Shown: positions 16,654 through 25,470, counted from the first letter of the stretch. The stretch is DNA of 64,000 nucleotides from P36-A1 sp049478495 (GCF_049478495.1 NZ_CP168083.1:1902007-1966006), one strand, 5' to 3'. Notes: a model not told the origin generated them from the sequence alone. Program-made: numbers and translations.

Positions 16654-17049
16654 CTACCAAACGTAACCTACTACTTCTCCACCAATATTTTCTTTACGAG
16701 CTTGTTTTTCACCCATAAGTCCTTTTGGAGTTGAAATGATAGCAAGTCCTAAACCGTTTAACACCTTAGGAAGTTCATCACTTTTAGCGTAAACACGTAG
16801 TCCTGGTTTAGATACTCTCTTAATTCCAGTGATTACTCTTTCGTTTGATTTTCCATATCTTAATTCGATAGTTAATTCTTTTTTTACTCCTTCACTAACA
16901 CTATAAGCATTAATGAAACCTTCCGCTTCAAGAACTTTGGCGATTTCTACCTTCATTTTTGAACTTGGAAGTATTACTTTTTCATGACGCATTTGGTTAG
17001 CGTTACGAATTCTAGTGAACATATCTGCAATTGGATCTGTCATTACCAT
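16654..17049 (-). CDS. rpsH: 30S ribosomal protein uS8
   Basis: The 131-residue protein has MTDPIADMFTRIRNANQMRH and ends with STPKGLMGEKQARKENIGGE, then VVGYVW. An alternative ATG two codons downstream exists; the first is kept because GGAGG is 7 bases before it. Confidence 0.96.
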   Translation of the reverse strand: MVMTDPIADMFTRIRNANQMRHEKVILPSSKMKVEIAKVLEAEGFINAYSVSEGVKKELTIELRYGKSNERVITGIKRVSKPGLRVYAKSDELPKVLNGLGLAIISTPKGLMGEKQARKENIGGEVVGYVW

Positions 17050-17083
17050 TGAGTTGTCCTCCTTTCAAAGCGTTTAATGTATA

Positions 17084-17269
17084 TTACCAGCTTGCTTTTT
17101 TAACACCTGGGATTTGTCCTTTATATGCTAATTCACGGAAACAAATACGGCACAATTTAAATTTTTTCAGTACACTGTGTGGTCTACCACATCTTTCGCA
17201 TCTAGTATATTCTCTAACTTTGAATTTTTGTGGTCTTTGTTGTTTCACGATTAATGACGTTTTAGCCAT
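17084..17269 (-). CDS. rpsN: 30S ribosomal protein uS14, zinc-binding type
   Basis: The 61-residue protein has two Cys pairs (CERCG and CRICF) and ends QIPGVKKASW, so it is the short zinc-dependent uS14Z form. It lies between rplE and rpsH. Confidence 0.97.
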   Translation of the reverse strand: MAKTSLIVKQQRPQKFKVREYTRCERCGRPHSVLKKFKLCRICFRELAYKGQIPGVKKASW

Positions 17270-17285
17270 AATGTATTGCCCTCCT

Positions 17286-17825
17286 TTATTTTTTGAATGG
17301 CATACCTAATTGAGTAAGCAATTCTCTTGCTTCTTCATCAGTATTTGCTGTTGTTACGATTACGATATCCATCCCTCTTGTTTTGTTAACTTTATCAAAG
17401 TTAATTTCTGGGAAGATTAATTGTTCCTTAACACCTAATGTGTAGTTTCCTCTTCCATCAAATGAGTCAGCCGATACTCCTCTGAAATCACGTACACGAG
17501 GTAATGAAATAGAAACTAATTTGTCTAAAAAGTCGTACATTTTTTCTCCTCTAAGTGTTACCTTAGTTCCAATAGGTACTCCTTCACGAAGCTTGAATCC
17601 AGCGATTGCTTTTTTAGCTCTAGTGATAACTGGCTTTTGACCACTGATCATTTCTAGTTCTGCAACTGATTCATCAAGTAATTTTGAATTATGTACTGCA
17701 TCACCAACACCAATGTTGATTACAATTTTTTCAACAAGTGGTACTTGCATTGTACTACTATAACCAAATTTTTCGAATAAACTTTTTTTGATTTCATTTT
17801 CATAACGTTCTCTTAAACGATTCAT
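17286..17825 (-). CDS. rplE: 50S ribosomal protein uL5
   Basis: The 179-residue protein has KIVINIGVGDAVHNSKLLD, GQKPVITRAKKAIAGFKLRE and the C-terminal RGMDIVIVTTANTDEEAREL. It binds 5S rRNA with uL18 and contacts the P-site tRNA. Confidence 0.97.
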   Translation of the reverse strand: MNRLRERYENEIKKSLFEKFGYSSTMQVPLVEKIVINIGVGDAVHNSKLLDESVAELEMISGQKPVITRAKKAIAGFKLREGVPIGTKVTLRGEKMYDFLDKLVSISLPRVRDFRGVSADSFDGRGNYTLGVKEQLIFPEINFDKVNKTRGMDIVIVTTANTDEEARELLTQLGMPFKK

Positions 17826-17850
17826 ATCTTGTGACCTCCTTTCGCTTTAA

Positions 17851-18168
17851 CTATTTATCAGTATCAATTACGTTTCCTGTTTTTTTAGAAATACGTACTT
17901 TTTTACCGTCTTTAATTTCTTTATTAAATCTTGTTGGTTCGTTAGTTTTAGGGTCAAGAATCATTACATTAGATGCATGAATTTTCCCTTCAGTTTTAAC
18001 CACGCCACCATCAGGGTTAACATTACTAGGTTTTAAATGTTTAGTAATTATATTAACACCTTCAACTATAACACGGTTTTCTTTAGTTATTACTTTTAAG
18101 ATTTTACCTTGTTTTCCCTTGTCCTTACCTGCGATTACTTGAACAAGATCTCCTGTTTTAACGTGCAT
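17851..18168 (-). CDS. rplX: 50S ribosomal protein uL24
   Basis: The 105-residue protein begins with a KOW motif (VKTGDLVQVIAGKDKGKQGK) and continues VEGVNIITKHLKP. It initiates large-subunit assembly. It lies between rplN and rplE. Confidence 0.97.
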   Translation of the reverse strand: MHVKTGDLVQVIAGKDKGKQGKILKVITKENRVIVEGVNIITKHLKPSNVNPDGGVVKTEGKIHASNVMILDPKTNEPTRFNKEIKDGKKVRISKKTGNVIDTDK

Positions 18169-18196
18169 TAGAACACCTCCTATATCACTGGTATTA

Positions 18197-18565
18197 CTAC
18201 AGTACTTCTGGAGCTAGTGAAACGATTTTCATGAAATCTTTTTCTCTTAACTCTCTTGCTACTGGACCAAAGATACGAGTACCTCTTGGTGTATTATCAT
18301 CTTTTAAGATTACTGCAGCATTTTCATCAAATTTTATATATGATCCATCGTTACGTCTGATACCAGTCTTAGATCTAACTACTACCGCTTTAACAACTTC
18401 ACCTTTTTTAACCATTCCACCTGGAGATGCTTGTTTTACTGTACAAACAAATACGTCACCAATGTTAGAATATTTTTTTACTGATCCACCTAAGTTTCTG
18501 ATTACAAGAACTTCTTTTGCTCCTGTATTGTCAGCAACTTTCAATCTAGATTCGTTTTGAACCAT
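18197..18565 (-). CDS. rplN: 50S ribosomal protein uL14
   Basis: The 122-residue protein begins MVQNESRLKVADNTGAKEVL and has RGTRIFGPVARELREKDFMK, both invariant uL14 regions. It forms an intersubunit bridge. Confidence 0.97.
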   Translation of the reverse strand: MVQNESRLKVADNTGAKEVLVIRNLGGSVKKYSNIGDVFVCTVKQASPGGMVKKGEVVKAVVVRSKTGIRRNDGSYIKFDENAAVILKDDNTPRGTRIFGPVARELREKDFMKIVSLAPEVL

Positions 18566-18626
18566 TCTGTGCTCCTCCTTCCAGAGTTAATTATATGATT
18601 ATAATTACATTTATTATAAGTTATTA

Positions 18627-18887
18627 TTAGATAATAACAGCTTTTTGTGTAACCTCTACTAAACGGAATCTTTTTGTTGCAGATAATGGTCTAGTTTCCA
18701 TTATTGTAACTGTATCTCCAATGTTAGCAATGTTATTTTCATCATGAGCTTTATATTTTTTAGAATATCTTACACGTTTAGAATATAGAGGATGTATTTT
18801 ATATGTTTCAACTACTACTGTAATAGTTTTATCCATTTTATCAGATACAACTTTACCAGTTAATACTTTACGGTTATTTCTTTCCAT
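18627..18887 (-). CDS. rpsQ: 30S ribosomal protein uS17
   Basis: The protein of about 86 residues begins MERNNRKVLTGKVVSDKMDK and contains the uS17 signature GDTVTIMETRPLSATKRFRL. The ATG at 18887 is chosen over a TTG two codons upstream because GGAGG is 8 bases before it. Confidence 0.96.
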   Translation of the reverse strand: MERNNRKVLTGKVVSDKMDKTITVVVETYKIHPLYSKRVRYSKKYKAHDENNIANIGDTVTIMETRPLSATKRFRLVEVTQKAVII

Positions 18888-18900
18888 TTTCAAATCCTCC

Positions 18901-19095
18901 TTATTCTGTCATTTGTTTTTCTGTAATTACAGTTTTAATACGAGCGATTGTTTTTTTAACATCTCTCATTTGTTTTGGTTTTTCTAATTGACCTGTAGCT
19001 TGTTGGAATCTTAATTCGAATAATTCTTTTTTTAATTCAAGAACTTTTGCGTTTAGTTCAGCAACAGATAAATTTCTGATTTCATCTATTCTCAT
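18901..19095 (-). CDS. rpmC: 50S ribosomal protein uL29
   Basis: The 64-residue helical protein has LKKELFELRFQQATGQLEKP, the uL29 signature. Its start overlaps the rplP stop codon by one base. Confidence 0.97.
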   Translation of the reverse strand: MRIDEIRNLSVAELNAKVLELKKELFELRFQQATGQLEKPKQMRDVKKTIARIKTVITEKQMTE

Positions 19096-19511
19096 TAGTT
19101 TTCCTCTCCTTTAACTACAAATTTAGTTTTTACTGGTAATTTGTGAGAAGCAAGTCTTAACGCTTCACGAGCAACTTCTTCAGGTACTCCAGCGATTTCA
19201 AACATGATTTTTCCTTCTTTTACTACAGCAACCCATCCATCAGGTGCCCCTTTACCAGATCCCATACGTACTTCCATAGGTTTAGCAGTTTTTGCTAAAT
19301 GTGGGAAAATTCTAATCCAAACTTTACCATAACGTTTCATGTAACGAGTCATAGCAATACGAGCCGCTTCAATTTGACGGTTAGTAATCCAAGCTCCAGA
19401 TTGAGATTTTAATCCGTACTCACCAAAGGCAATTGTAGTTCCACCTTTAGCTTTTCCTTCATAGCTAATACGATGAGGTCTTCTATATTTAGTTCTTTTT
19501 GGCATCAACAT
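19095..19511 (-). CDS. rplP: 50S ribosomal protein uL16
   Basis: The 138-residue protein begins MLMPKRTKYRRPHR and has WITNRQIEAARIAMTRYMKR and GSGKGAPDGWVAVVKEGKIM, standard for uL16, which contacts A- and P-site tRNAs. Confidence 0.97.
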   Translation of the reverse strand: MLMPKRTKYRRPHRISYEGKAKGGTTIAFGEYGLKSQSGAWITNRQIEAARIAMTRYMKRYGKVWIRIFPHLAKTAKPMEVRMGSGKGAPDGWVAVVKEGKIMFEIAGVPEEVAREALRLASHKLPVKTKFVVKGEEN

Positions 19512-19513
19512 AA

Positions 19514-20257
19514 TTACTTAGCCTCCTCGTTATTAGTACGTCTGTTATTATCTCTTCTGTTGTCGTTTTTCTTACCTTGACGTCTGTTAGTTCTTTCTTT
19601 TTCTCTAGCATCTAAATCTACAGTTCTTTTTCCAAGGATTTCTCCTTTATAGATCCATACTTTAATTCCTAGAAGTCCGTAAGTTGTCATTGCTTCTGCA
19701 GTTGCATAGTCAATGTCAGCTCTAATTGTATGAAGAGGTACGTTTCCTTCTGAATAACCTTCAGAACGAGCCATATCTGCTCCACCTAAACGACCTGATA
19801 CTAAAGTTTTAACTCCTTTAGCTCCGGCTCTCATTGCTCTTTGAATAGCTCTTTTTTGAACTGTTCTAAATGATGCACGATTTTCTAATTGTTCAGCAAT
19901 TGAATATGCTAATAATTGAGCATCTGCATCTGGGTTTTTAACTTCAACTACATTAATTTGAAATTTTTTCCCTTTGAATTTTCTAGCTAATTTTGTTTTT
20001 AGCCCTTCAATTCCTTCTCCACCTTTACCAATAATGATACCTGGTTTTGAAGTATGAATAAATAAATCTATCTTATCTTTAGTACGTTCGATTTCTACTT
20101 TAGAAACTGAACCATCTTTAAGTTCTTTAGCTAAGAATTCACGAATCTTAACGTCTTCGATTAGGAATGTACCATATTCTTTATCTGCGTACCATCTTGA
20201 ATCCCAATCACGGATGACACCAACACGTAATCCTACTGGATTAACTTTTTGTCCCAT
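19514..20257 (-). CDS. rpsC: 30S ribosomal protein uS3
   Basis: The 247-residue protein has MGQKVNPVGLRVGVIRDWDS, a type II KH domain with GIIIGKGGEGIEGLKTKLAR, and SGRLGGADMARSEGYSEG. The C-terminal tail from about residue 215 is rich in Arg, Asn and Lys. It lines the mRNA entry channel. Confidence 0.97.
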   Translation of the reverse strand: MGQKVNPVGLRVGVIRDWDSRWYADKEYGTFLIEDVKIREFLAKELKDGSVSKVEIERTKDKIDLFIHTSKPGIIIGKGGEGIEGLKTKLARKFKGKKFQINVVEVKNPDADAQLLAYSIAEQLENRASFRTVQKRAIQRAMRAGAKGVKTLVSGRLGGADMARSEGYSEGNVPLHTIRADIDYATAEAMTTYGLLGIKVWIYKGEILGKRTVDLDAREKERTNRRQGKKNDNRRDNNRRTNNEEAK

Positions 20258-20278
20258 ACGTCTACCTCCTTTGTAGTC

Positions 20279-20614
20279 TTATTGCTTTTCAGCGATTACA
20301 ACACTGATGTGGCTTGTTCTTTTCATGATAGGGCTAGCACTACCTTTTGCTCTAGGTCTGAACCTTTTAAGCGTTGCCCCTTCATTTACTAAGATTTCTT
20401 TTACATATAATGTTTCTTCATTCATAGAATGATTGTTTACTGCGTTTGCGACAGCTGATTTGATTACTTTATCAATAATCGGGCTTGCTGCCTTATTCGT
20501 ATTTGCTAATACAACGATTGCATCTATAACACTTTTTCCTCTAACCAAGTCAGCTACTAGACGAGCTTTTCGAGGAGCGATACGTACAGTTTTAGCAATA
20601 GCTTTTGCTTCCAT
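20279..20614 (-). CDS. rplV: 50S ribosomal protein uL22
   Basis: The 111-residue protein has TVRIAPRKARLVADLVRGKS and the exit-tunnel hairpin with RFRPRAKGSASPIMKRTSHI. Mutations in this loop give macrolide resistance in other bacteria; this one looks wild type. Confidence 0.97.
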   Translation of the reverse strand: MEAKAIAKTVRIAPRKARLVADLVRGKSVIDAIVVLANTNKAASPIIDKVIKSAVANAVNNHSMNEETLYVKEILVNEGATLKRFRPRAKGSASPIMKRTSHISVVIAEKQ

Positions 20615-20634
20615 TGAATTGTCCTCCTTCTAGC

Positions 20635-20916
20635 TTATTTTCTTTTAGCTTTCTTTTCGTCATAGTCATGTCCTTTGTACGTTCTAGTAGGAGCAAATTC
20701 TCCTAATTTGTGTCCTACCATGTCTTCAGTTACATATACAGGAACATGTACTCTACCATTATATACAGCAAATGTATGTTCAATAAATTCAGGGAAGATT
20801 GTTGATCTTCTTGACCAAGTCTTGATTACAGACTTTTTACCACTTTTTTCTACTTCTTCTACTTTTTTGAATAAGTATCCGTCACAGAAAGGTCCCTTTT
20901 TAATACTACGAGCCAT
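20635..20916 (-). CDS. rpsS: 30S ribosomal protein uS19
   Basis: The 93-residue protein begins MARSIKKGPFCDGYLFKKV and has TVYNGR-like AVYNGRVHVPVYVTEDMVGH and KLGEFAPTRTYKGHDYDEK, all diagnostic. Confidence 0.97.
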   Translation of the reverse strand: MARSIKKGPFCDGYLFKKVEEVEKSGKKSVIKTWSRRSTIFPEFIEHTFAVYNGRVHVPVYVTEDMVGHKLGEFAPTRTYKGHDYDEKKAKRK

Positions 20917-20940
20917 TACATTTCCTCCTTTAATTAAGCA

Positions 20941-21777
20941 TTATTTTTGTTTTCTGCTTCTTACGATTAATTTGCTTGAAGCTTTCTTTTTGTTTCTTGT
21001 TTTAAGTCCAAGAGCTGGTTTACCCCAAGGAGTAACTGGTGCTTTACGTCCAATTGGAGTTCTACCTTCCCCACCACCGTGAGGGTGATCGTTAGGGTTC
21101 ATTACAGATCCACGAACTGTTGGTTTAACACCTAGCCATCTTGTACGACCGGCTTTACCAATGTTTACTAATGTATGATCGGCATTTCCAACTTCTCCAA
21201 TTGTTGCTCTACAGTCGTTAAGAACTTTTCTAACTTCTCCAGAACTCAATCTTACAGTTGTATATCTGTCATCATCATTACCTAATACTTGAACAGATGT
21301 TCCAGCTGAACGAGCAAGCTGACCACCTTTTCCTGGTTGTAATTCAACATTGTGAACTACTGTTCCAGATGGGATGTTTTTAAGCATTAATGCATTTCCT
21401 ACTTTAATGTCAACAACATCTCCTGATTGAATTTCCATACCAACTTTTAATCCTTTAGGTGCGATAATATATCTTTTTTCACCATCTAAGTAATTAATTA
21501 AAGCGATATTTGCAGATCTGTTTGGATCGTATTCAATTGTTGCAACGCGTCCGATAACAGCATCTTTATTTCTTTTAAAATCAATGATACGGTATTTTCT
21601 TTTATGTCCTCCACCACGATGACGAACAGTAATTTTACCTGAGTTATTACGTCCACCGTTCTTGTTTAGTGGAGCCAAAAGCGATTTTTCTGGCTGACTA
21701 GTAGTGATTTCATCAAATACTAGAACTGACATTCCACGACGACCGTTTGTCGTAGACTTATATTTTTTAATTGCCAT
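20941..21777 (-). CDS. rplB: 50S ribosomal protein uL2
   Basis: The 278-residue protein contains KYRIIDFKRNKDAVIGRVAT and GVKPTVRGSVMNPNDHPHGG, including the conserved histidine near the peptidyl transferase centre, and a basic C-terminus. Confidence 0.98.
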   Translation of the reverse strand: MAIKKYKSTTNGRRGMSVLVFDEITTSQPEKSLLAPLNKNGGRNNSGKITVRHRGGGHKRKYRIIDFKRNKDAVIGRVATIEYDPNRSANIALINYLDGEKRYIIAPKGLKVGMEIQSGDVVDIKVGNALMLKNIPSGTVVHNVELQPGKGGQLARSAGTSVQVLGNDDDRYTTVRLSSGEVRKVLNDCRATIGEVGNADHTLVNIGKAGRTRWLGVKPTVRGSVMNPNDHPHGGGEGRTPIGRKAPVTPWGKPALGLKTRNKKKASSKLIVRSRKQK

Positions 21778-21809
21778 TTTCGCTAGACCTCCTTGTTTAA
21801 TTCAGTATA

Positions 21810-22118
21810 TTACTCAAAGTCAATTCCGTAGATATCAACTTTAGAATCTTTGCTTAGTTTAATAATTGCTTTTTTCTTTCTACCAATCTTAGACATGAAA
21901 CGTCCTCTTCTTTTAGTTCTAGGGTTACTAAGAATAATATTTACTTTTTCAACCTTAGATCCAGGAAAAGCAGTTTCAAATGCTCTTTTTACTTCTGTTC
22001 TGTTAGACTTAACATCAACTTCTACAACAACTTTGTTTTCTTCTTGATATTGTTTAATAGACTGTTCAGTAATAATAGGTCTTTTAATTGTTTCGAAATG
22101 TTTGATTTGCTCTGCCAT
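21810..22118 (-). CDS. rplW: 50S ribosomal protein uL23
   Basis: The 102-residue protein has IIKRPIITE-like TIKRPIITEQSIKQYQEENK and VEKVNIILSNPRTKRRGRFM. It surrounds the exit tunnel and docks trigger factor and SRP. Its start overlaps the rplD stop by one base. Confidence 0.96.
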   Translation of the reverse strand: MAEQIKHFETIKRPIITEQSIKQYQEENKVVVEVDVKSNRTEVKRAFETAFPGSKVEKVNIILSNPRTKRRGRFMSKIGRKKKAIIKLSKDSKVDIYGIDFE

Positions 22119-22753
22119 TATGCAAGTACCTCCTCAACCATTTTAATAGCATCTTGAGTCATCATTACAACATCAAAGTGTAATAAATCTTCAACAGCTA
22201 TTCTGTTTGCTTCAGCAATTTTAACATTTTGAATGTTACGTCCTGATAAAAATAAATTATCTGAATCGCTATCTGGAGCAACAATTACTAATGTTTTCTT
22301 TTCTGTAGCTTCGAATGCAGCTAAGAATTCAGTGAATACCTTAGTTTTAGGTGCATCGAATGAAATGCTATCTAATGCTAATAGTTGTTTATCTTTAACA
22401 ACTACACTATAAGCTGAACGTAAAGCTAATCTTGCTGCTTTTTTGTTCATTTTTAATTTATAGTTTCTTTCTGTAGTAGGTCCAAATACTACTCCACCAC
22501 CACGCCATTGTGGTGATCTAATTGATCCTTGACGAGCACGACCTGTTCCTTTTTGACGCCATGGTTTTCTTCCTCCACCGCGTACAGCTGAACGATTTTT
22601 TGTTTGATGCGTACCCTGTCTTAGAGAAGCTCTGTAAGTTAGAACTGCATCGAACATTGTTTGTGTGTTTGGTTCAATTCCAAATACAGCATCATTTAAT
22701 TCGATTTGTCCAACTGTTGAACCAGCTTGGTTAAATAAATCTACTTTTGCCAT
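22118..22753 (-). CDS. rplD: 50S ribosomal protein uL4
   Basis: The 211-residue protein has the internal extended loop RQGTHQTKNRSAVRGGGRKP, then WRQKGTGRARQGSIRSPQWR, reaching into the exit tunnel. In other bacteria uL4 can autoregulate the S10 operon; a structured leader is present here before rpsJ. Confidence 0.97.
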   Translation of the reverse strand: MAKVDLFNQAGSTVGQIELNDAVFGIEPNTQTMFDAVLTYRASLRQGTHQTKNRSAVRGGGRKPWRQKGTGRARQGSIRSPQWRGGGVVFGPTTERNYKLKMNKKAARLALRSAYSVVVKDKQLLALDSISFDAPKTKVFTEFLAAFEATEKKTLVIVAPDSDSDNLFLSGRNIQNVKIAEANRIAVEDLLHFDVVMMTQDAIKMVEEVLA

Positions 22754-22768
22754 TGCTTATTCCTCCTA

Positions 22769-23500
22769 TTATGCTTCTGTAGTAGTTTCAACAACTACTT
22801 CTTCAGTTTCTTGTACAGGTGCATAGTTAATTAATTCAACTGCGTTCTTAGTTTTATTGAAGGCTTTAATTCCTTCTTTTACCATTACTAAACCTTTTTT
22901 AGGTCCAGGCACGTTTCCTTTAATTAATAATAAGTTGTTTTCAACATCAACAGTTACAATTTCTAAGTTTTGAACTGTTGTTCTTTTAACACCCATATGT
23001 CCTGGTAATTTCTTACCTTTGAATACACGGTTAGCTGCTACAGCTCCCATTGATCCAGGACGTCTATGGTATCTAGAACCGTGAGCCATAGGCCCTCTAG
23101 ATTGACCATGTCTTTTGATAGCTCCTTGGAACCCTTTACCTTTACTAGTTCCTACAGCATCAACGATATCTCCAGCTTCAAAGATATCAACCTTTATAGC
23201 ACTTCCTACTTGTAGAGCTGACATCTCTTCAGACTTAAATTCTCTAACGAAGCGCTTAGGTGTGGTATTTGCTTTGTCAAAATGACCTTTTTCTGGTTTG
23301 TTAAAACCATTTCCGTATTTAGGGTTTCTAGCTTTTTTATCTTCAAATCCTACTTGTGTTGCAGTATATCCATCAGTTTCAACAGTTTTTTGTTGAGTAA
23401 TGATGTTTGGTTCACATTCAACAACTGTTACTGGAACCAATACTCCTTCAGTAGTAAAGACTTGAGTCATCCCTAATTTACGACCTAAGATTCCTTTCAT
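22769..23500 (-). CDS. rplC: 50S ribosomal protein uL3
   Basis: The 243-residue protein begins MKGILGRKLGMTQVFTTEG and has KGKGFQGAIKRHGQSRGPMA, HGSRYHRRPGSMGA and FKGKKLPGHMGVKRTTVQNL. The C-terminal acidic tail of about 30 residues (APVQETEEVVVETTTEA) is longer than in Bacillus. Confidence 0.97.
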   Translation of the reverse strand: MKGILGRKLGMTQVFTTEGVLVPVTVVECEPNIITQQKTVETDGYTATQVGFEDKKARNPKYGNGFNKPEKGHFDKANTTPKRFVREFKSEEMSALQVGSAIKVDIFEAGDIVDAVGTSKGKGFQGAIKRHGQSRGPMAHGSRYHRRPGSMGAVAANRVFKGKKLPGHMGVKRTTVQNLEIVTVDVENNLLLIKGNVPGPKKGLVMVKEGIKAFNKTKNAVELINYAPVQETEEVVVETTTEA

Positions 23501-23518
23501 ACTTTATCCTCCTAAATA

Positions 23519-23827
23519 TTAAAGTTTAATTTCAATGTCAACACCACTTGGTAAATCAAGTCTAGTTAAAACTTCAGTAGTTTTAGCTGTTGGGTTAACA
23601 ATGTCAATTAATCTTTTGTGAGTTCTCATTTCGAATTGTTCACGAGAATCTTTATACTTGTGAACCGCTCTAATGACTGTGTAGATTTGCTTTTCAGTAG
23701 GTAGTGGAATTGGTCCAACTACTTTAGCTCCTGAGCTTTTAGCAGCGTCTACAATTTTTTGCACTGATGCATCTAAAATTCTATGATCATATGCTTTTAA
23801 TTTAATTCTAATTTTCTGTTGCGCCAT
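23519..23827 (-). CDS. rpsJ: 30S ribosomal protein uS10
   Basis: The 102-residue protein begins MAQQKIRIKLKAYDHRILDA and has GPIPLPTEKQIYTVIRAVHK and RTHKRLIDIVNPTAKT. It is the first gene of the cluster and also serves antitermination as NusE in bacteria. Confidence 0.98.
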   Translation of the reverse strand: MAQQKIRIKLKAYDHRILDASVQKIVDAAKSSGAKVVGPIPLPTEKQIYTVIRAVHKYKDSREQFEMRTHKRLIDIVNPTAKTTEVLTRLDLPSGVDIEIKL

Positions 23828-23871
23828 ATTTGCAACCTCCTTCGTTAATTTCTTGAATTAACTTGCTCCAC

Positions 23872-23915
23872 GCGAATTTCCATGACAACCCCTTTCGGTG
23901 TGTCAGCAACCTCGC
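23872..23915 (-). promoter_or_regulatory. Structured leader hairpin of the S10 operon
   Basis: On the minus strand the outer arms GCGA and TCGC enclose GACA/TGTC and an ACC-GAAA-GG tip with a GNRA tetraloop and small bulges. It lies in the rpsJ leader between the promoter and the ribosome binding site. A ribosomal-protein binding site is plausible but not shown. Confidence 0.5.
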
Positions 23916-23938
23916 ACTTCAACGCTAGTCACTAGATA

Positions 23939-23967
23939 AGTATACCAATTATATAAAACTTAATCAA
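23939..23967 (-). promoter_or_regulatory. Main promoter of the S10-spc-alpha supercluster
   Basis: TTGATT (23962-23967) and TATACT (23939-23944) are separated by 17 bases, followed by a leader of about 105 bases before rpsJ. No other strong promoter or terminator was seen until after rplQ, so the cluster may be one transcript. Confidence 0.75.
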
Positions 23968-24350
23968 GCTTTTTTGGACAATTTATAAAGTTTTTTTATT
24001 TATAGTCAACTTGTTTGATTAATGGTCTTTTTTGATGCAAATATTATGCATATTTTAATTAAGAAAAATTGCTATATATTATATATAAGGAAAAGGAATC
24101 TTTTAAAATCTGCAAAATATGCAAAAATAAACGCAAAAATAACCATGAAGTTAAAGACAATGATTATCTATATAAATACACTTGTCAATAAATGGTCTAT
24201 CTTGCACGTTTTGTGGCTATTGTGCATTTTAAAATAAATTGTTATTAACTTTTGTCTATTTATATGTTAAAATTTGATTATATATGTTGAATACTTACAT
24301 TATCAAGGGTATAATTCAAACAAAATTTTTATTAAAGATAGGAAGATACT
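23968..24350. other. AT-rich divergent intergenic region
   Basis: This stretch of nearly 400 bases separates the S10 promoter from the response regulator gene. It has long A and T tracts and one plus-strand frame at 24022-24237 whose composition and lack of a ribosome binding site argue against coding. It should hold the promoter for the next gene; TTAACT and TAAAAT near 24246-24275 are weak candidates. Confidence 0.4.
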
Positions 24351-25046
24351 ATGACAAATTTATTATTAATTTCTAAAGACTTAGACTTTAAGGAATTAGC
24401 TTACAATTATTACAAAAATACAGAAACCCAACTTTACTTTACTAGTTCAATTGATTCTTTAGAGGAGATAGTACGAACAAAAAATATTAACATTGTGCTT
24501 TGCGATGTTAAATTTGGAAGTATTAGTGTTGTTCAAATCAAGAAAATTATTGATAGAATTAAACCTAATGTTATTGTTACATCTTTAGGAGAATGTTTTG
24601 GAGATAATGATTTAGACTCATTTATTGATGCTGGAATTGCAGAATTCATTTGTAAAAGAGCTGATCTAAGACTGACAGATAGAAGATTACAATCATTACT
24701 AGGTCATAAGGTTAGTATTTCAAATAACAATACTAATGATGAAGTACTAGTAAGTGAAAAAGAGAATATCCAAATAAACCTAACACAAAATACTTTATAC
24801 CATAATGGTAAAGCAGTACATGTAACTCAATTAGAGTTTGATTTACTTGTATATTTCTTACAAAACAAAAATACATTACTGAAACGATCAGATATTATTG
24901 AAAAGATTTGGAATCAACCATCTGAAGAAATTAATGCAATTAATTCTCGTAAGGTAGATTCATTTGTAAAAAAGGTTAGACATAAACTAGATAACTTACA
25001 ATCAATTAAATCTGTAAGAGGATTAGGATACCGTTGGGTCGAATAG
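24351..25046 (+). CDS. OmpR/PhoB-type response regulator, orphan
   Basis: The 231-residue protein has a receiver domain (1-115) and a C-terminal winged helix (about 138-231) ending KVDSFVKKVRHKLDNLQSIK, then SVRGLGYRWVE. Asp52 in VLCDVKFG fits the phosphoacceptor and a Lys in FICKRADL the switch position, but the acidic pocket is reduced (LLISKD instead of the usual paired Asp) and the PG turn is missing. No histidine kinase adjoins it. It may work with a distant kinase or without phosphorylation. Confidence 0.8.
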   Translation: MTNLLLISKDLDFKELAYNYYKNTETQLYFTSSIDSLEEIVRTKNINIVLCDVKFGSISVVQIKKIIDRIKPNVIVTSLGECFGDNDLDSFIDAGIAEFICKRADLRLTDRRLQSLLGHKVSISNNNTNDEVLVSEKENIQINLTQNTLYHNGKAVHVTQLEFDLLVYFLQNKNTLLKRSDIIEKIWNQPSEEINAINSRKVDSFVKKVRHKLDNLQSIKSVRGLGYRWVE

Positions 25047-25056
25047 TCTAATATAC

Positions 25057-25102
25057 AAAAAAGCTGTTGTTTATTCAATTTGAATAACAATAGCTTTTTT
25101 TT
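25057..25102. terminator. Bidirectional terminator between convergent genes
   Basis: AAAAAAGCTGTTGTTTATTC pairs with GAATAACAATAGCTTTTTTT around AATTT, with one mismatch. It serves the response regulator and the minus-strand gene ending at 25108. Confidence 0.85.
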
Positions 25103-25107
25103 GTACA

Positions 25108-25332
25108 CTATTTTTTATTAATATGTTGCAACTGAATCAATAATATTTCACCAATACCATACACTGCTGCTGCAAATCCTAAGGAAAGGGTGGTTCCTAA
25201 TATAATTACCCCAGGTGCATCATTTAATTCTGCAATTAAATAACTAAAAAATACTCCAACAACAACTATTAAAGTAGTTATAAACATATATACATACTTT
25301 GTTAACTTAATTCTCTTATTTAGATTATTCAT
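25108..25332 (-). CDS. Small membrane protein, two transmembrane helices
   Basis: The 74-residue protein has a basic N-terminus, a helix at about 12-34 (YVYMFITTLIVVVGVFFSYL) and another at about 42-66 (IILGTTLSLGFAAAVYGIGE). The family was not recognised. An AGGAG-like site lies before the ATG, and a shared terminator follows. Confidence 0.6.
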   Translation of the reverse strand: MNNLNKRIKLTKYVYMFITTLIVVVGVFFSYLIAELNDAPGVIILGTTLSLGFAAAVYGIGEILLIQLQHINKK

Positions 25333-25417
25333 AATATACTCCTAAACTTTGTTTTTTATTTAAGTATAACACTAGTTTTATAAAAATTAAGATACTTTTT
25401 ATGTTATTAAAAGCATT

Positions 25418-25451
25418 AAAAAAGAAATTTCAACTAAGAAATTTCTTTTTT
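25418..25451 (-). terminator. Terminator of the DsbA-like gene
   Basis: AAAAAAGAAATTTC pairs perfectly with GAAATTTCTTTTTT around AACTAA. It lies about 20 bases past the stop of the minus-strand gene and could work in both directions. Confidence 0.8.
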
Positions 25452-25470
25452 GTTTATGTGCTATTTATAA

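Noticed and set aside
24022..24237. 71-residue plus-strand frame in the S10 upstream gap
   Set aside because: No ribosome binding site, no recognisable pattern, and the stretch overlaps A-rich intergenic DNA.
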